NCBI RefSeq assembly: GCF_027912415.1 | Contig: NZ_CP115175.1 | Coordinates: forward strand, 2,728,001 to 2,792,000 | Reading direction: 5' to 3' | Origin: Homoserinibacter sp. YIM 151385 | Lineage (GTDB): Bacteria; Actinomycetota; Actinomycetes; Actinomycetales; Microbacteriaceae | Length of the DNA: 64,000 nucleotides | Part shown: positions 51,151-60,993 of the stretch, one piece after another | Layout of the letters: each line of letters begins with the position of its first letter | Numbering within the stretch: the stretch's first letter is position 1 | The notes under the pieces: model-generated | Told to the model about the DNA's origin: nothing | The model's database searches: none | Seen by the model: the letters and a program-made list of their open reading frames with translations, nothing else | Program-made: the position numbers and the translations under genes

Positions 51151-51735
51151 TCAGGCGCGGAGCTCGACGATGCCGCTCGGCGTCACGACCCCGTCGACGG
51201 GCATGTCGTGGCGCTCGCGCGGGACCTCGTCGATGAGCTCGTCGTCGAAGATCACAGCATAGACGGGCGGGCAGTTCTCCATCGATCCGAGGGTCTTGTC
51301 GAAGTAGCCCCGACCCCAGCCCATGCGCAGCCCGCTCCGGTCGACGGCGGCCGCGGGCACGACGATGAGGTCGACCTCGTTGATCGCGATGGGTCCCAGG
51401 ATCTCGCTCGTCGGGGTCGGCATCCCGAGGATGTCGGACTCCTCCGCCTCGCCGTCGTAGGGCGCCCAGTCGAGGAGGCCGTCGACGCGGGAGATGGGGA
51501 GGAGGACGCGGGTGCCGCGGGCGTCGAGCTCGCGCAGCCAGGCGCGCGTGCCCGGCTCGTCGGGCGTGGAGAGGTAGGCGGCGATGGAGGCGGCGCCGAT
51601 GCGCTCGCTGAGCTCGAGCAGGCGGGCGGTGATGCCCGCCTCGGCGGACTCCCGCTCGCTCGCGGTGCGATTCCGCCGTCGTCGGCGGAGCTCGGCGCGG
51701 AGGGCGCGCTTCCGGTCCTCGATGTCGTCCGACAC
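51151..51735 (-). CDS. 5-formyltetrahydrofolate cyclo-ligase
   Basis: This is a 194-residue enzyme that converts 5-formyl-THF to 5,10-methenyl-THF with ATP. It has the basic N-terminal LRAELRRRRRNR segment, the folate-binding EILGPIAINEVDLIVVPAAAVDRSG region, and the ATP-binding RMGWGRGYFDK glycine-rich loop. The GTG start is fixed by a TAGAAT 6 nt upstream. It diverges from galU with only 38 nt between starts. Confidence 0.93.
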   Translation of the reverse strand: MSDDIEDRKRALRAELRRRRRNRTASERESAEAGITARLLELSERIGAASIAAYLSTPDEPGTRAWLRELDARGTRVLLPISRVDGLLDWAPYDGEAEESDILGMPTPTSEILGPIAINEVDLIVVPAAAVDRSGLRMGWGRGYFDKTLGSMENCPPVYAVIFDDELIDEVPRERHDMPVDGVVTPSGIVELRA

Positions 51736-51741
51736 ACTGCG

Positions 51742-51747
51742 ATTCTA
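51742..51747 (-). promoter_or_regulatory. -10 hexamer of leaderless promoter (5-FTHF cyclo-ligase)
   Basis: TAGAAT on the minus strand, with 6 nt to the GTG. Confidence 0.5.
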
Positions 51748-51761
51748 GGTGCGCCGCCCGC

Positions 51762-51767
51762 TATGTT
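51762..51767 (+). promoter_or_regulatory. -10 hexamer of leaderless promoter (galU)
   Basis: TATGTT, with 6 nt to the ATG at 51774. It lies 14 bp from the divergent -10 of the cyclo-ligase gene. Confidence 0.5.
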
Positions 51768-51773
51768 TGACGA

Positions 51774-52668
<895 letters not shown>

Positions 52669-52691
<23 letters not shown>

Positions 52692-53316
52692 CGGCGAGGT
52701 CGCGATCCGGCCGATCCGGCTCCGGGACGCGCGCGCCCTCGAGCGCGAGCTCGTCGAGAACCGCCGCTGGCTGCGCCGGTGGGAGGCGACCAGCCCGCAC
52801 GGCCCCGCCGCCTTCGACGCGCGCGCCGGCATCCGCGCCCTCCTCGCGAATGCGCGCGCCGGCCTCGGGGCGCCGTTCGCGATCGAGGTGGGCGGCGAGT
52901 TCGCGGGGCAGCTCAACGTCTCCGGCATCGTCTACGGCTCGCTCTCCTCGGCGACGATCGGCTACTGGGTCTCGGAGCGCTTCGCGGGCCGCGGCGTGAC
53001 GCCCGCGGCGGTCGCGCTCGCGACCGACCACTGCTTCTTCGGGCTGGGGCTGCACCGCATGGAGATCTGCATCCGCCCGGAGAACAAGGCCAGCCTCCGG
53101 GTGGTCGAGAAGCTCGGCTTCCGCTACGAGGGTCTGCGCCGGCGGTACATCCACATCGACGGCGACTGGCGCGACCACTTCTGCTTCGCCCTCACGGTCG
53201 AGGAGCTCCCGCAGGGTCTGCTCCGGCGCTGGCGCGACGGACGCGTGCCGGCGAGCGCCGCGACCATCCCGGACCAGGACCGCGTCGCGGCCATGCGGCC
53301 GCTCCGCTACCCCTGA
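52669..53316 (+). CDS. GNAT family N-acetyltransferase (RimJ-like)
   Basis: This is a 215-residue acetyltransferase (218 from a GTG at 52660). The acetyl-CoA loop is YWVSERFAGRGVTPAAVALATDHCF (Q/RxxGxG/A type), followed by LHRMEICIRPENKASLRVVEKLGFRYEG, the usual RimJ/RimL C-terminal half. It overlaps galU and may be cotranslated with it. Targets are likely N-terminal residues of a protein, but this is not shown. Confidence 0.9.
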
Positions 53317-53402
53317 GGCGGGGCCCGGCCGCGCATCCGCCGATCCCGCTCCGAGATCGGCGGCGCCCGGGGTGGCGCGCCGCCGCGCCCGCATCCCGCC
53401 CG

Positions 53403-53408
53403 TACCGT
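53403..53408 (+). promoter_or_regulatory. -10 hexamer of leaderless promoter (membrane protein at 53415)
   Basis: TACCGT, with 6 nt to the ATG. Confidence 0.4.
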
Positions 53409-53414
53409 GTGCGC

Positions 53415-54428
53415 ATGGAGTTCACCGGGGGCAGCACGGGCATCATGCTCCTCGTGGCCGCGGTCCTCTGGTTCGCCTACCTCGTGCCGACCTGGGTGCG
53501 CCGAAGCGAGTACCTCGCGACGGAGCGCAACGCGACCCGGCTGCAGCAGACGCTGCGCATCATGGCCGAGTCCGCGGAGGTCCCCGAGCAGGTGCGCCTC
53601 GAGGTCCGGGCCCGGGATGCGGCGGCGCAGGAGCGCGTGCTCCGCGCCCGCGAGAAGGAGGCCGAGCTCCGGCGCCGCGCCCGCGAGCGCGCCGCCCTCG
53701 AGGAGCTCGCCCGCCACCGCGACCCGCTCGTGGAGCGCGTCGAGCTCGCCCGCCGCCGCCAGCGCCGCACCCGCCTCGCCGCCACGCTCGTCCTGCTCGG
53801 CGCGCTCGCCGCGGCCGGCATCCAGATCGTCCTCATGGCGACGACGGGCGCGGTCGCCGCGTCGTGGGCGGTGCTCGCGGTCGCCGGCGTCGCCGTCTCC
53901 CTCGCGCTCGGCACCCACCGTCAGCTCGCGAAGCGCCGCATCCGCCTGCCCAGGATCGCGGAGGCCGCCACGCCGCGACGCCGCGTCGAGCGGCGCGCGG
54001 AGCCGGTCGAGCGCGCCGAGCCGCGGCCGGCCGCGGACCGGTCGTGGACGCCCGTGCCCGTGCCGCGCCCCCGCTACCTCGGGCAGCCCGAGCACCAGGA
54101 GCTCCGCCCCCAGCCGGACGCCGAGCAGCTCATGCGCGACGCCTCCGAGGCGGCGCAGGCGGCGCTGCGCGCGGCGCACCGCGCGCCCGAGGTGCTCGCG
54201 TTCCCGATGCCGACCGAGCCAGTGCGCCGCCGGGCGGAGACGCCCGCTCCGGTGCCCGCCGCACCCGCCGCCGCGAGCGCCTCGACGGCGCCCGCGCGCC
54301 CGGCTGCGACCGGGTCGACCCCCGCGGCCCCGAGCCGCTGGTCGCGGATGGGCCTCGTCGACGACCTCGACGCACAGGCCGCCCCCGACGTCGATGCGAT
54401 GCTCCGCCGCCGCCGGGCGGCCGGCTGA
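53415..54428 (+). CDS. Membrane protein with coiled-coil and two C-terminal hydrophobic segments
   Basis: This is a 337-residue protein. An N-terminal helix (about 8-25, GIMLLVAAVLWFAYLVPTW) is followed by a charged Arg/Glu-rich stretch (about 40-115) that looks coiled-coil (EVRARDAAAQERVLRAREKEAELRRRARERAALEEL). Two membrane helices (about 117-165) come next, and a Pro/Ala-rich tail follows. It ends in MGLVDDLDAQAAPDVDAMLRRRRAAG. I recognise no enzyme family. It is commonly found after galU and the GNAT gene in related genomes, so the position is conserved. Confidence 0.72.
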   Translation: MEFTGGSTGIMLLVAAVLWFAYLVPTWVRRSEYLATERNATRLQQTLRIMAESAEVPEQVRLEVRARDAAAQERVLRAREKEAELRRRARERAALEELARHRDPLVERVELARRRQRRTRLAATLVLLGALAAAGIQIVLMATTGAVAASWAVLAVAGVAVSLALGTHRQLAKRRIRLPRIAEAATPRRRVERRAEPVERAEPRPAADRSWTPVPVPRPRYLGQPEHQELRPQPDAEQLMRDASEAAQAALRAAHRAPEVLAFPMPTEPVRRRAETPAPVPAAPAAASASTAPARPAATGSTPAAPSRWSRMGLVDDLDAQAAPDVDAMLRRRRAAG

Positions 54429-54432
54429 GCGG

Positions 54433-55080
54433 ATGAGCTCGCTCGAGCGGCACGACGACTACGACGGCCCCGCCCTCGACGAGGCCGAGTTCCCCGGCGA
54501 GCCGATCGACCGCATCCGCGGCTGGCTGGCGGAGGCCGAGGCGACGGGGATGCCGGACCCGAACGCCATGGTCCTCTCGACCGTCGACCCCGACGGCGCG
54601 CCCTCCAGCCGGACCGTGCTGCTCAAGGCGATCGAGGGCGGACGGCTCGAGTTCGTGACGAACGCCGGCTCTCGGAAGGGCCGCGCGCTCGCGCACGAGT
54701 CCCGCGTCGGGCTCCTCTTCCCCTGGTATCCGCTGCGACGGCAGGTCGTGATCCAGGGCACGGCGGCCCCGGCCCCCGAGGCGATCAGCGACGCCTACTG
54801 GGCGAGCCGACCGCGGGGTTCCCAGCTCGGCGCCTGGGCGAGCGAGCAGTCGCAGCCGATCGGATCGCGCGAGGACCTCGACCGGCGGGTCGCGGAGGCG
54901 GAGGCGCGCTTCGCCGGGCAGCACGCGATCCCGAGGCCCGATGGCTGGGGCGCCTGGCTCGTCGAGCCGCATCGGATCGAGTTCTGGCAGGGGCGACCCT
55001 CGCGGGTCCACGACCGCATCCTCCTCAGCCGCGACGAGGGTGCGCCGGCCGGCTGGCGGGTGGAGCGGCTGCAGCCGTGA
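54433..55080 (+). CDS. pdxH: Pyridoxamine 5'-phosphate oxidase
   Basis: This is a 215-residue FMN enzyme that oxidises pyridoxine or pyridoxamine phosphate to pyridoxal phosphate. The family start MVLSTVDPDGAPSSRTVLLKAIEGGRLEFVTN, the FMN-binding SRKGRALA, the WASRPRGSQLGAWASEQSQPI segment and the C-terminal IEFWQGRPSRVHDRIL are all present. It starts 4 nt after the membrane protein gene. Confidence 0.94.
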   Translation: MSSLERHDDYDGPALDEAEFPGEPIDRIRGWLAEAEATGMPDPNAMVLSTVDPDGAPSSRTVLLKAIEGGRLEFVTNAGSRKGRALAHESRVGLLFPWYPLRRQVVIQGTAAPAPEAISDAYWASRPRGSQLGAWASEQSQPIGSREDLDRRVAEAEARFAGQHAIPRPDGWGAWLVEPHRIEFWQGRPSRVHDRILLSRDEGAPAGWRVERLQP

Positions 55081-55087
55081 TGCGGGC

Positions 55088-55564
55088 ATGCTCCCGAGGG
55101 TGATGCGGCCGGCCGTCGCGCGCGTCACGCGCACGCGCTGGTTCCGGCGCCACGGGCCGCGGATCATGCCCCGGCTCGAGCGCGTCGTGTCGGCGCTGAC
55201 GGGCGGCCGGGTCGTGTCGAGCGGCCTCATCGTGCCCTCGCTCGTGCTCCACACTCGGGGTGCCCGGAGCGGCGAGCCGCGCCGCGTCGAGCTCATGTGC
55301 TGCCCGACGGAGGGCGGCGCCATCTACGTGACCGGCAGCAACTTCGCGCGCGAACGGCACCCCGCCTGGACCTGGAACCTGCTCGCGCATCCCGAGGCGG
55401 AGATCGAGTTCCGCGGCCGCCGCATCCCCGTCCGCGCCGCGCTCGTGCCGGACGAGGAGCGGGAGGCCGTGTGGGCCGAGCTGGAGCGGAACTGGCCCGG
55501 CTACCGTGGCTACGAGCGGGCCGCCGGGCGGGTGCTGCGGATCTTCCGGCTCGAGCCGCGCTGA
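55088..55564 (+). CDS. Nitroreductase family deazaflavin-dependent oxidoreductase (Ddn-like)
   Basis: This is a 158-residue split-barrel protein of the F420-dependent Ddn family. Characteristic parts are LVLHTRGARSGEPRRVELMC, GGAIYVTGSNFARERHPAWTWNLLAHPEAEIEFRGRRIPVRA, and the close ELERNWPGYRGYERAAGRVLRIFRLEP. It implies that the host makes or takes up F420. The start (ATG 55088 or the ATG at 55103 behind GAGG) is uncertain. It lies 7 nt after pdxH. Confidence 0.87.
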   Translation: MLPRVMRPAVARVTRTRWFRRHGPRIMPRLERVVSALTGGRVVSSGLIVPSLVLHTRGARSGEPRRVELMCCPTEGGAIYVTGSNFARERHPAWTWNLLAHPEAEIEFRGRRIPVRAALVPDEEREAVWAELERNWPGYRGYERAAGRVLRIFRLEPR

Positions 55565-55619
55565 GCCCCGTCTCGATTTCGGCGGAGGTCGCCGCGCGTG
55601 ATAGCGTTGCCTGGTTCTC

Positions 55620-55695
55620 GGGGCTGTGGCGCAGTTGGTAGCGCGTCTCGTTCGCAATGAGAAGGTCAGGGGTTCGATTCCCCTCAGCTCCACCA
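55620..55695 (+). tRNA. tRNA-Ala (anticodon CGC)
   Basis: Acceptor GGGGCTG/CAGCTCC (one wobble), anticodon stem TCTCG/TGAGA with loop TTCGCAA, and anticodon CGC at 55653-55655. CCA is encoded (55693-55695). A TAGCGT at 55602-55607 is a probable -10. Confidence 0.95.
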
Positions 55696-55701
55696 GAACA
55701 G

Positions 55702-55730
55702 AAGGGCCCGGCGCGATGCGCCGGGCCCTT
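55702..55730. terminator. Terminator hairpin after tRNA-Ala
   Basis: A perfect 13-bp stem AAGGGCCCGGCGC (55702-55714 with 55718-55730) and loop GAT. It lies between tRNA-Ala and the convergent membrane protein gene. Confidence 0.8.
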
Positions 55731-55750
55731 CGTCGTGCGGAGCTCGCCGA

Positions 55751-56416
55751 CTAGGCGTCGCCGAGCGGCACCTCGCCGCCGCCGTCGAGCAGCCAGTTGT
55801 AGCGGAGCCGGAGCGCCCGCTCGGTGCTCGCGACGATGCCGCCGACGACGAGCGCGACGTTCGCCCACGGCGGCAGCACGAGCGGCGAGCGGATGGGGTC
55901 GATGTGCTCGGCGAGGAACGGCAGCGAGGTGACGGTCTCGACGAGCTGCGGCAGCCCGAGCGCGAGGGCGACGACGAGCACGACGATCGATGCGGCGCCC
56001 ATCGCCCGACTGAGCCCCGGTCGGCGGCGGTCCAGCCGCGCCCGCCGTCCCTCGGCGGAGGCGGGGTCGGGGGCGAGCTGGCGGGCGGATCCCGCCTCCC
56101 GCCCGTCCGCGTCGAGCGGCACGAAATGGCAGCGCTTCAAGCCGAAGCTGCTCGCGGCGACCTCGATGCGCCCGCCCGGGACGGGGAAGACGGCCGGCAG
56201 CTTCGAGACCGCCTGATTCGCGCCGTCGAGGTAGAGGCGGGCGCGCACCTCGCCGTCGTCGCCGTCGCCCATGAGCCGGACGTCGACCGACCAGAGCCGG
56301 GGCCGGCCATCGGCGTCGGGCAGGCGGATGTGGAAGAGCGTCCGGGTGAACGGCTGCCACCAGCGGTACCGCCGGAGCTCGTGGCCGTCGCCCGGCCGGA
56401 CCTTCTTCCCTCGCAT
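55751..56416 (-). CDS. Membrane protein of unknown family
   Basis: This is a 221-residue protein. An N-terminal soluble part of about 130 residues (HELRRYRWWQPFTRTLFHIRLPDADGRPRLWSVDV.. KRCHFVPLDADGREAG) is followed by two hydrophobic segments (about 140-160, AASIVVLVVALALGLPQLV, and about 183-198, VALVVGGIVAS). It has a short C-terminal tail. No family is recognised. The soluble part looks like a small beta-rich domain. No -10 of the leaderless type was seen. Confidence 0.7.
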   Translation of the reverse strand: MRGKKVRPGDGHELRRYRWWQPFTRTLFHIRLPDADGRPRLWSVDVRLMGDGDDGEVRARLYLDGANQAVSKLPAVFPVPGGRIEVAASSFGLKRCHFVPLDADGREAGSARQLAPDPASAEGRRARLDRRRPGLSRAMGAASIVVLVVALALGLPQLVETVTSLPFLAEHIDPIRSPLVLPPWANVALVVGGIVASTERALRLRYNWLLDGGGEVPLGDA

Positions 56417-56458
56417 GCGGCCGCTATCGGCGCGGGTGGGACGGCAGCCCCGCGCGGC

Positions 56459-57436
56459 CTAGGCCAGCAGCGCCCGTGCCGTCTCCAGGTCGGTCACGAG
56501 CACGTGGATCCAGCCGCCCTCAGCGGCCGCGCGGATGGCGGCGAGCTTGCGGGCGCCGCCCGCGATGCCGACGATGCGCGGGATGGCGCGCAGCTGCCCG
56601 CTGCCGATGCCGACGACGCGGTCGTGGAGCTCGGCGTCGACGAGCTCGCCGTCGGGGCCGAAGAAGCGCAGGCAGACGTCCCCGACGGCGCCGTGCTCGC
56701 GGAGCGCATCGCGGTCGGGTGCCGAGACGGCGTTGCCGGAGGACTCGAGCAGCGGCGAGGGCTCGAGGCTGCCGATGCCGACGAGGGCGACGGTGAGGTG
56801 CGCCCAGAGCTCGGCGACGTCCCCGATGTAGCGGTCGCCGAGGAGGGCGTCGCGCACGGCGGGGGAGGCGACGATGCCGGGGGCGGGGAGGAACCGCGCA
56901 TCGGCGCCGGTCACCTGGGCGAGCCGCTCGGCGAGGTGGGTCGCCTGCACCTGCACGCTGGGCGAGCCGACGCCGCCGATGAGCTGGACGACCTCGACGG
57001 CGCTGCGGGTGCCTCGGGGCTGCATGGAGTCGACGGTCGCGAGCAGGGTCGAGGACCAGGAGGAGATGCCGATGCGGTCGGAGCCGGTGAGCGTCGCCTC
57101 GAGGTACTGGGCGCCCGCGCCGCCGAGGGCGGAGAGGAGCGCGGACTCGCTGTCGGAGGGCGCCTCGGTGATGACGGCGTCGGCGAGGCCGAAGCGGTCC
57201 CGGAGCGCGTCCTCGATCTCGGAGTAGACGCCCGCGGGCGGGATGACGACGGTGCGCACGATGCCGGTGTCGGCGGCCTCCTTGAGGAGCCGGGAGACGC
57301 GCGACTGCGAGACGTGGAGGCGCTGGGCGATCTCCGGCTGTCGAAGACCCTGCTCGTGGTACAGCCGCGCGACCTTCGTCATGAGGTTGAGCCGGTCGGC
57401 GTTCGCGGCGCGGCGGGGCGCGGGGTCCAGGGCCAC
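56459..57436 (-). CDS. SorC/DeoR-type sugar-binding transcriptional regulator
   Basis: This is a 325-residue regulator with an N-terminal helix-turn-helix (VARLYHEQGLRQPEIAQRLHVSQSRVSRLLKEA) and a C-terminal sugar-phosphate-binding domain (about 65-320) with RIGISSWSSTLLA and the closing GIAGGARKLAAIRAA segment. It diverges from the transketolase operon and is probably its repressor, released by a sugar phosphate. GGAGG precedes the start, so it is not leaderless. Confidence 0.93.
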   Translation of the reverse strand: MALDPAPRRAANADRLNLMTKVARLYHEQGLRQPEIAQRLHVSQSRVSRLLKEAADTGIVRTVVIPPAGVYSEIEDALRDRFGLADAVITEAPSDSESALLSALGGAGAQYLEATLTGSDRIGISSWSSTLLATVDSMQPRGTRSAVEVVQLIGGVGSPSVQVQATHLAERLAQVTGADARFLPAPGIVASPAVRDALLGDRYIGDVAELWAHLTVALVGIGSLEPSPLLESSGNAVSAPDRDALREHGAVGDVCLRFFGPDGELVDAELHDRVVGIGSGQLRAIPRIVGIAGGARKLAAIRAAAEGGWIHVLVTDLETARALLA

Positions 57437-57492
57437 GTGCCCTCCTTCTCGGTGCTCGGGCGTGATCTCGCAGTCTAGACCCGCACGAGCGT

Positions 57493-57548
57493 TTGGGGTA
57501 GATATTCACTGTTGACATATCGAGTCGGCATCGTGAGGATTGGGGTAG
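57493..57548 (+). promoter_or_regulatory. Candidate promoter and operators of the transketolase operon
   Basis: TTGACA (57512-57517) is a perfect -35, with GAGGAT 17 nt downstream as a weak -10. An imperfect palindrome with ends GATAT/ATATC spans 57501-57521 and covers the -35, and a direct repeat TTGGGGTAG occurs at 57493-57501 and 57540-57548. These are probable sites for the divergent SorC-type regulator. Confidence 0.55.
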
Positions 57549-57577
57549 CCCCGCACCCAATGAATAGGTATGCAGCA

Positions 57578-58468
57578 ATGACGCACAGGCTCACCGCCGA
57601 CCCGACCCAGATCGCGGACTGGGAGCACGCGCGCACCGCGATCGCCGACGCCGCCGATGCCGCCGCTCGCGACGAGCTCATCCGGGAGCGCGCGAACTGG
57701 ACCCGCCGGAGCATCGTGCGCATGATCGACGGCGCCCGGGCCGGCCACATCGGCGGCGACCTCTCCGTGACCGACATCCTCACGGTCCTCTTCAACGCCG
57801 TCCTCGACATCGACCCGGCCGACCCCGACCGCGCCGACCGCGACCGCTTCATCCTCAGCAAGGGGCACTGCGCCGCCGCGCTCTACTCGACGCTCGCCTG
57901 GTGCGGCTACTTCGCGCCGGACGAGCTCTCGACCTTCATGTCGCCGATGTCGGCGCTTAACGGCCACCCGAACCGCGTCAAGGTGCCCGGCGTCGAGACG
58001 AACACCGGCCCGCTCGGGCACGGCCTCCCCGTCGGCGTCGGCACCGCGCTCGGCGCGCGCCTGCTCGGCACCGGATCGCGCACGGTCGTCGTCCTCGGCG
58101 ACGGCGAGATGCAGGAGGGCAGCAACTGGGAGGCGCTCATGGCGGCCGCCCACTACGAGCTCGACAACCTGACGATCGTCGTCGACCGCAACCGTCTCCA
58201 GCAGGGCGCCCGCACCGAGGACACGAACCGCCTCGACCCGCTCGACGAGCGGCTCGCCAGCTTCGGCTGGGAGGTGCGCGTCGTCGACGGGCACGACTAC
58301 GGCCAGCTCCTCGAGGCCTTCGGGCCCTCGACGACCGGCCGCCCCGTCGCGATCGTCGCGAACACCGTCAAGGGCAAGGGCGTCTCCTTCATCGAGGATC
58401 GCGTCGAATGGCATCACAAGGTCCCGTCGGCCGAGCAGGTCGCGACCGCACTGGAGGAGCTGGCATGA
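57578..58468 (+). CDS. Transketolase N-terminal subunit (ThDP-binding half)
   Basis: This is a 296-residue protein corresponding to the N-terminal half of transketolase. It has the HIGGDLSVTDILTVLF start, DRFILSKGHCAAALY, and the ThDP motif GDGEMQEGSNWEALMAAAHYELDNLTIVVDRN. Two-gene transketolases belong to particular sugar pathways rather than the pentose phosphate core. It overlaps its C-terminal partner by 4 nt (ATGA). No clear ribosome site is seen; an ATG at 57560 is the alternative start. Confidence 0.9.
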   Translation: MTHRLTADPTQIADWEHARTAIADAADAAARDELIRERANWTRRSIVRMIDGARAGHIGGDLSVTDILTVLFNAVLDIDPADPDRADRDRFILSKGHCAAALYSTLAWCGYFAPDELSTFMSPMSALNGHPNRVKVPGVETNTGPLGHGLPVGVGTALGARLLGTGSRTVVVLGDGEMQEGSNWEALMAAAHYELDNLTIVVDRNRLQQGARTEDTNRLDPLDERLASFGWEVRVVDGHDYGQLLEAFGPSTTGRPVAIVANTVKGKGVSFIEDRVEWHHKVPSAEQVATALEELA

Positions 58469-59427
58469 GCGCCGAGACCAGCGCGGCGCCCGCCGTGCAC
58501 GACAACCGCATCGCCTTCGCCGAGCAGCTCATCGAGCTCGCGCGCACCGACGAGCGCATCGTCGCCGTCTGCAACGACTCGGTCGGCTCCTCGAACCTCA
58601 CCGCCTTCCGCGACGAGTTCCCGGACCGGCTCATCAACGTCGGCATCGCCGAGCAGGACATGGTGGGCGTCGGCGCCGGCCTCGCGAACGCGGGCCTCAT
58701 CCCCTTCGTCTGCGCGGCCTCGCCGTTCCTCACGGGGCGCTCGCTCGAGCAGGTGAAGGCGGACGTCGCCTACAGCCGCCACAACGTCATCCTCTGCGGC
58801 ATGAGCCCCGGCATGGCCTACGGCGAGCTCGGCCCCACGCACCACTCGGTCGAGGACCTCTCCTGGCTCCGCGCGCTGCCCGGCCTCGACATCCTCGTGC
58901 CGGCCGATCGCGCGCAGACGCGCGACGCGGTCCGCCAGGCGGCGGCAGACCCCCGGCCGATGTTCATCCGCGTCGGCCGGCACAAGGTGCCCGACGTCAC
59001 GCCCGAGGGCGCGGTGCTCGAGCGCGGCCGGATCGACCGTCTCCGCGACGGCGAGGACGTCACGATCGTCGCGACCGGCACGCTGGTCTCGCGTGCGCTC
59101 GCCGCCGCCGACGCGCTCGAGGCGCGGGGGATCTCGGCCGCCGTGCTCAACGCCGCCTGGATCGCCCCGTTCGACACGGCCGCGATCGAGGAGGCCGCCC
59201 GCGGCACGCGCGCGATCGTCACGGCGGAGGAGGCGAACACGGCCGGCGGGCTCGGCGCCGCGGTCGCCTCGGTCGTCGGACAGCTGACGCTTGACCGACA
59301 TGTGTCGCTCCGTATCCTTGGACTCACCGAGTTCGCGCCGACCGGGAGCACCGACGTCCTCCTCGAGCACTTCGGGCTCACCGCCGATGGCATCGTCGCC
59401 GCAGCCGAGGAGGCGCTCGTCTCATGA
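58465..59427 (+). CDS. Transketolase C-terminal subunit
   Basis: This is a 320-residue C-terminal half with the catalytic Glu in FINVGIAEQDMVGVGAGLANAG (written here as RLINVGIAEQDMVGV), the FVCAASPFLTGRSLEQV loop and a closing transketolase-C domain (about 195-315). It overlaps the N-terminal half and the kinase gene by 4 nt each. Together the halves transfer a two-carbon unit from a ketose phosphate to an aldose phosphate. Confidence 0.92.
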   Translation: MSAETSAAPAVHDNRIAFAEQLIELARTDERIVAVCNDSVGSSNLTAFRDEFPDRLINVGIAEQDMVGVGAGLANAGLIPFVCAASPFLTGRSLEQVKADVAYSRHNVILCGMSPGMAYGELGPTHHSVEDLSWLRALPGLDILVPADRAQTRDAVRQAAADPRPMFIRVGRHKVPDVTPEGAVLERGRIDRLRDGEDVTIVATGTLVSRALAAADALEARGISAAVLNAAWIAPFDTAAIEEAARGTRAIVTAEEANTAGGLGAAVASVVGQLTLDRHVSLRILGLTEFAPTGSTDVLLEHFGLTADGIVAAAEEALVS

Positions 59428-60959
59428 CCCGGCCCGCGGCGGATGCGCCGCTCCTGATCGCCGTCGATCAGGGAACCAGCGCGACCAAGGCGGTCGCGGT
59501 GGCCCGCGACGGCAGCATCGTCGCGGACGCGTCGGTGCCCCTCGCGCAGCAGCACCCCGCCTCCGGCTGGGTGGAGCAGGACCCGCTCGAGATCGCGCAG
59601 AGCGTCGTCGACGCGGTCGAGCGCGTGCTCGCGCAGATCGACCCCGCGCGCGTCGCCGGGCTGGGCCTGAGCTCGCAGCGCGAGTCGGCGCTCGCGTGGG
59701 ACCTCGAGACCGGCGACCCGCTCGGCGCGATGCTCGGCTGGCAGGACCGGCGCACCGCGGCCACGGCGCGCGGGCTCCTCGACGCGGGCCACGGCGAGCG
59801 GGTCCGCCAGATCACCGGCCTCCCGATCGATCCCATGTTCTCCGCGCTGAAGCTCGCCTGGCTCCTCGACCGCCACGACCCCGACCGCACCCGCTCGCGC
59901 GCCGGCCGGCTCGCGGTCGGCACGGTCGACGCCTGGCTGCTCTGGCGCCTCACGGGCGAGCACCGCATCGAGGCGGGCAACGCGAGCCGCACGCAGCTGC
60001 TCGACCTCGCCACCGCCGACTGGTCGGATGAGCTCCTCGAGCTCTTCGGCATCCCGCGCGAGGTGCTCCCGGCGGTCGTCGCGAGCGACGCCCCGAGCGC
60101 GCCCGTCCGCGGCATCGCGGGCCTCCCCGACGGCACCCGCATCCACGCGGTCCTCGGGGACTCGCACGCCGCCCTCTACGGGCACGGCGTCCGCGCACCC
60201 GGCGCCGTGAAGACGACCTACGGCACCGGCTCCTCCGTCATGGGCCTCCTGCCCGAGGGCGCGGATGCCGGCCGCGGCCTCGCCCGCACGCTCGCCTGGC
60301 AGATCGACGGGGAGGCGCGCACCGCCTTCGAGGGGAACATCCTCGCGACCGGGGCGACCCTCGTCTGGCTGGCCCGCCTCCTCGGCTCCACGCCCGCGCA
60401 GGTCATGGAGCTCGCGGCCGCCGCCGAGCCGGGCGAGCTCGACCTCGTCCCCGCCTTCGCCGGCCTCGGCGCCCCCTGGTGGGACGAGGACGCGCGCGCC
60501 GTGCTCGTCGGCTTCGACCTCGGTGCGGGCGCCGGCCAGATCGCGCGCGCCGCAGCGGAGTCCATCGTGCTCCAGGTCGAGGACGTCCTCGAGGCCGCGG
60601 ACGCCGCGGTCGGCACCCGGATCGAGCTCGTCCTCGCCGACGGCGGACCGAGCGCCAACCCGTGGCTCATGCAGCTCCAGGCCGACCTCGGCGGCCGCGT
60701 CGTCCGACCCTCGGCCGCGGCCGAGCTCTCGGCGCTCGGCGCCGCGCACCTCGCCGGCCGCGCCGTCGGGATCTGGAGCGACGCGGAGCTCGCCGCGCTC
60801 CCGCGCTCCCGCGCGGAGGTCGCGCCGCAGCTCGACCGTGCGTCCGTCGCGGCACGCCGGTCCCGCTGGCTCGACGCCGTCGCCCGCGCGCGCACGGCCC
60901 CCGTGATCGTCCCCGACCTCCTCCCCGTCCCCGACCCCGCCGACCAGCCCGCGCGCTGA
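59424..60959 (+). CDS. FGGY family carbohydrate kinase
   Basis: This is a 511-residue sugar kinase. The N-terminal ATP-binding loop is AVDQGTSATKAVAVARDGSIV, the FGGY region lies in GVKTTYGTGSSVMG, and the C-terminal domain has GLGAPWWDEDARAVLVGFDLGAGAGQIARAAAESIVLQVEDVLEA. Members phosphorylate xylulose, ribulose, glycerol or branched ketoses. With the split transketolase it would supply a ketose phosphate; apulose is one candidate substrate (inference). ATGA overlap with the transketolase gene. Confidence 0.9.
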   Translation: MTRPAADAPLLIAVDQGTSATKAVAVARDGSIVADASVPLAQQHPASGWVEQDPLEIAQSVVDAVERVLAQIDPARVAGLGLSSQRESALAWDLETGDPLGAMLGWQDRRTAATARGLLDAGHGERVRQITGLPIDPMFSALKLAWLLDRHDPDRTRSRAGRLAVGTVDAWLLWRLTGEHRIEAGNASRTQLLDLATADWSDELLELFGIPREVLPAVVASDAPSAPVRGIAGLPDGTRIHAVLGDSHAALYGHGVRAPGAVKTTYGTGSSVMGLLPEGADAGRGLARTLAWQIDGEARTAFEGNILATGATLVWLARLLGSTPAQVMELAAAAEPGELDLVPAFAGLGAPWWDEDARAVLVGFDLGAGAGQIARAAAESIVLQVEDVLEAADAAVGTRIELVLADGGPSANPWLMQLQADLGGRVVRPSAAAELSALGAAHLAGRAVGIWSDAELAALPRSRAEVAPQLDRASVAARRSRWLDAVARARTAPVIVPDLLPVPDPADQPAR

Positions 60960-60993
60960 CACGGACCCGAACTGCAAAGGAGCAGGTGAGCGA

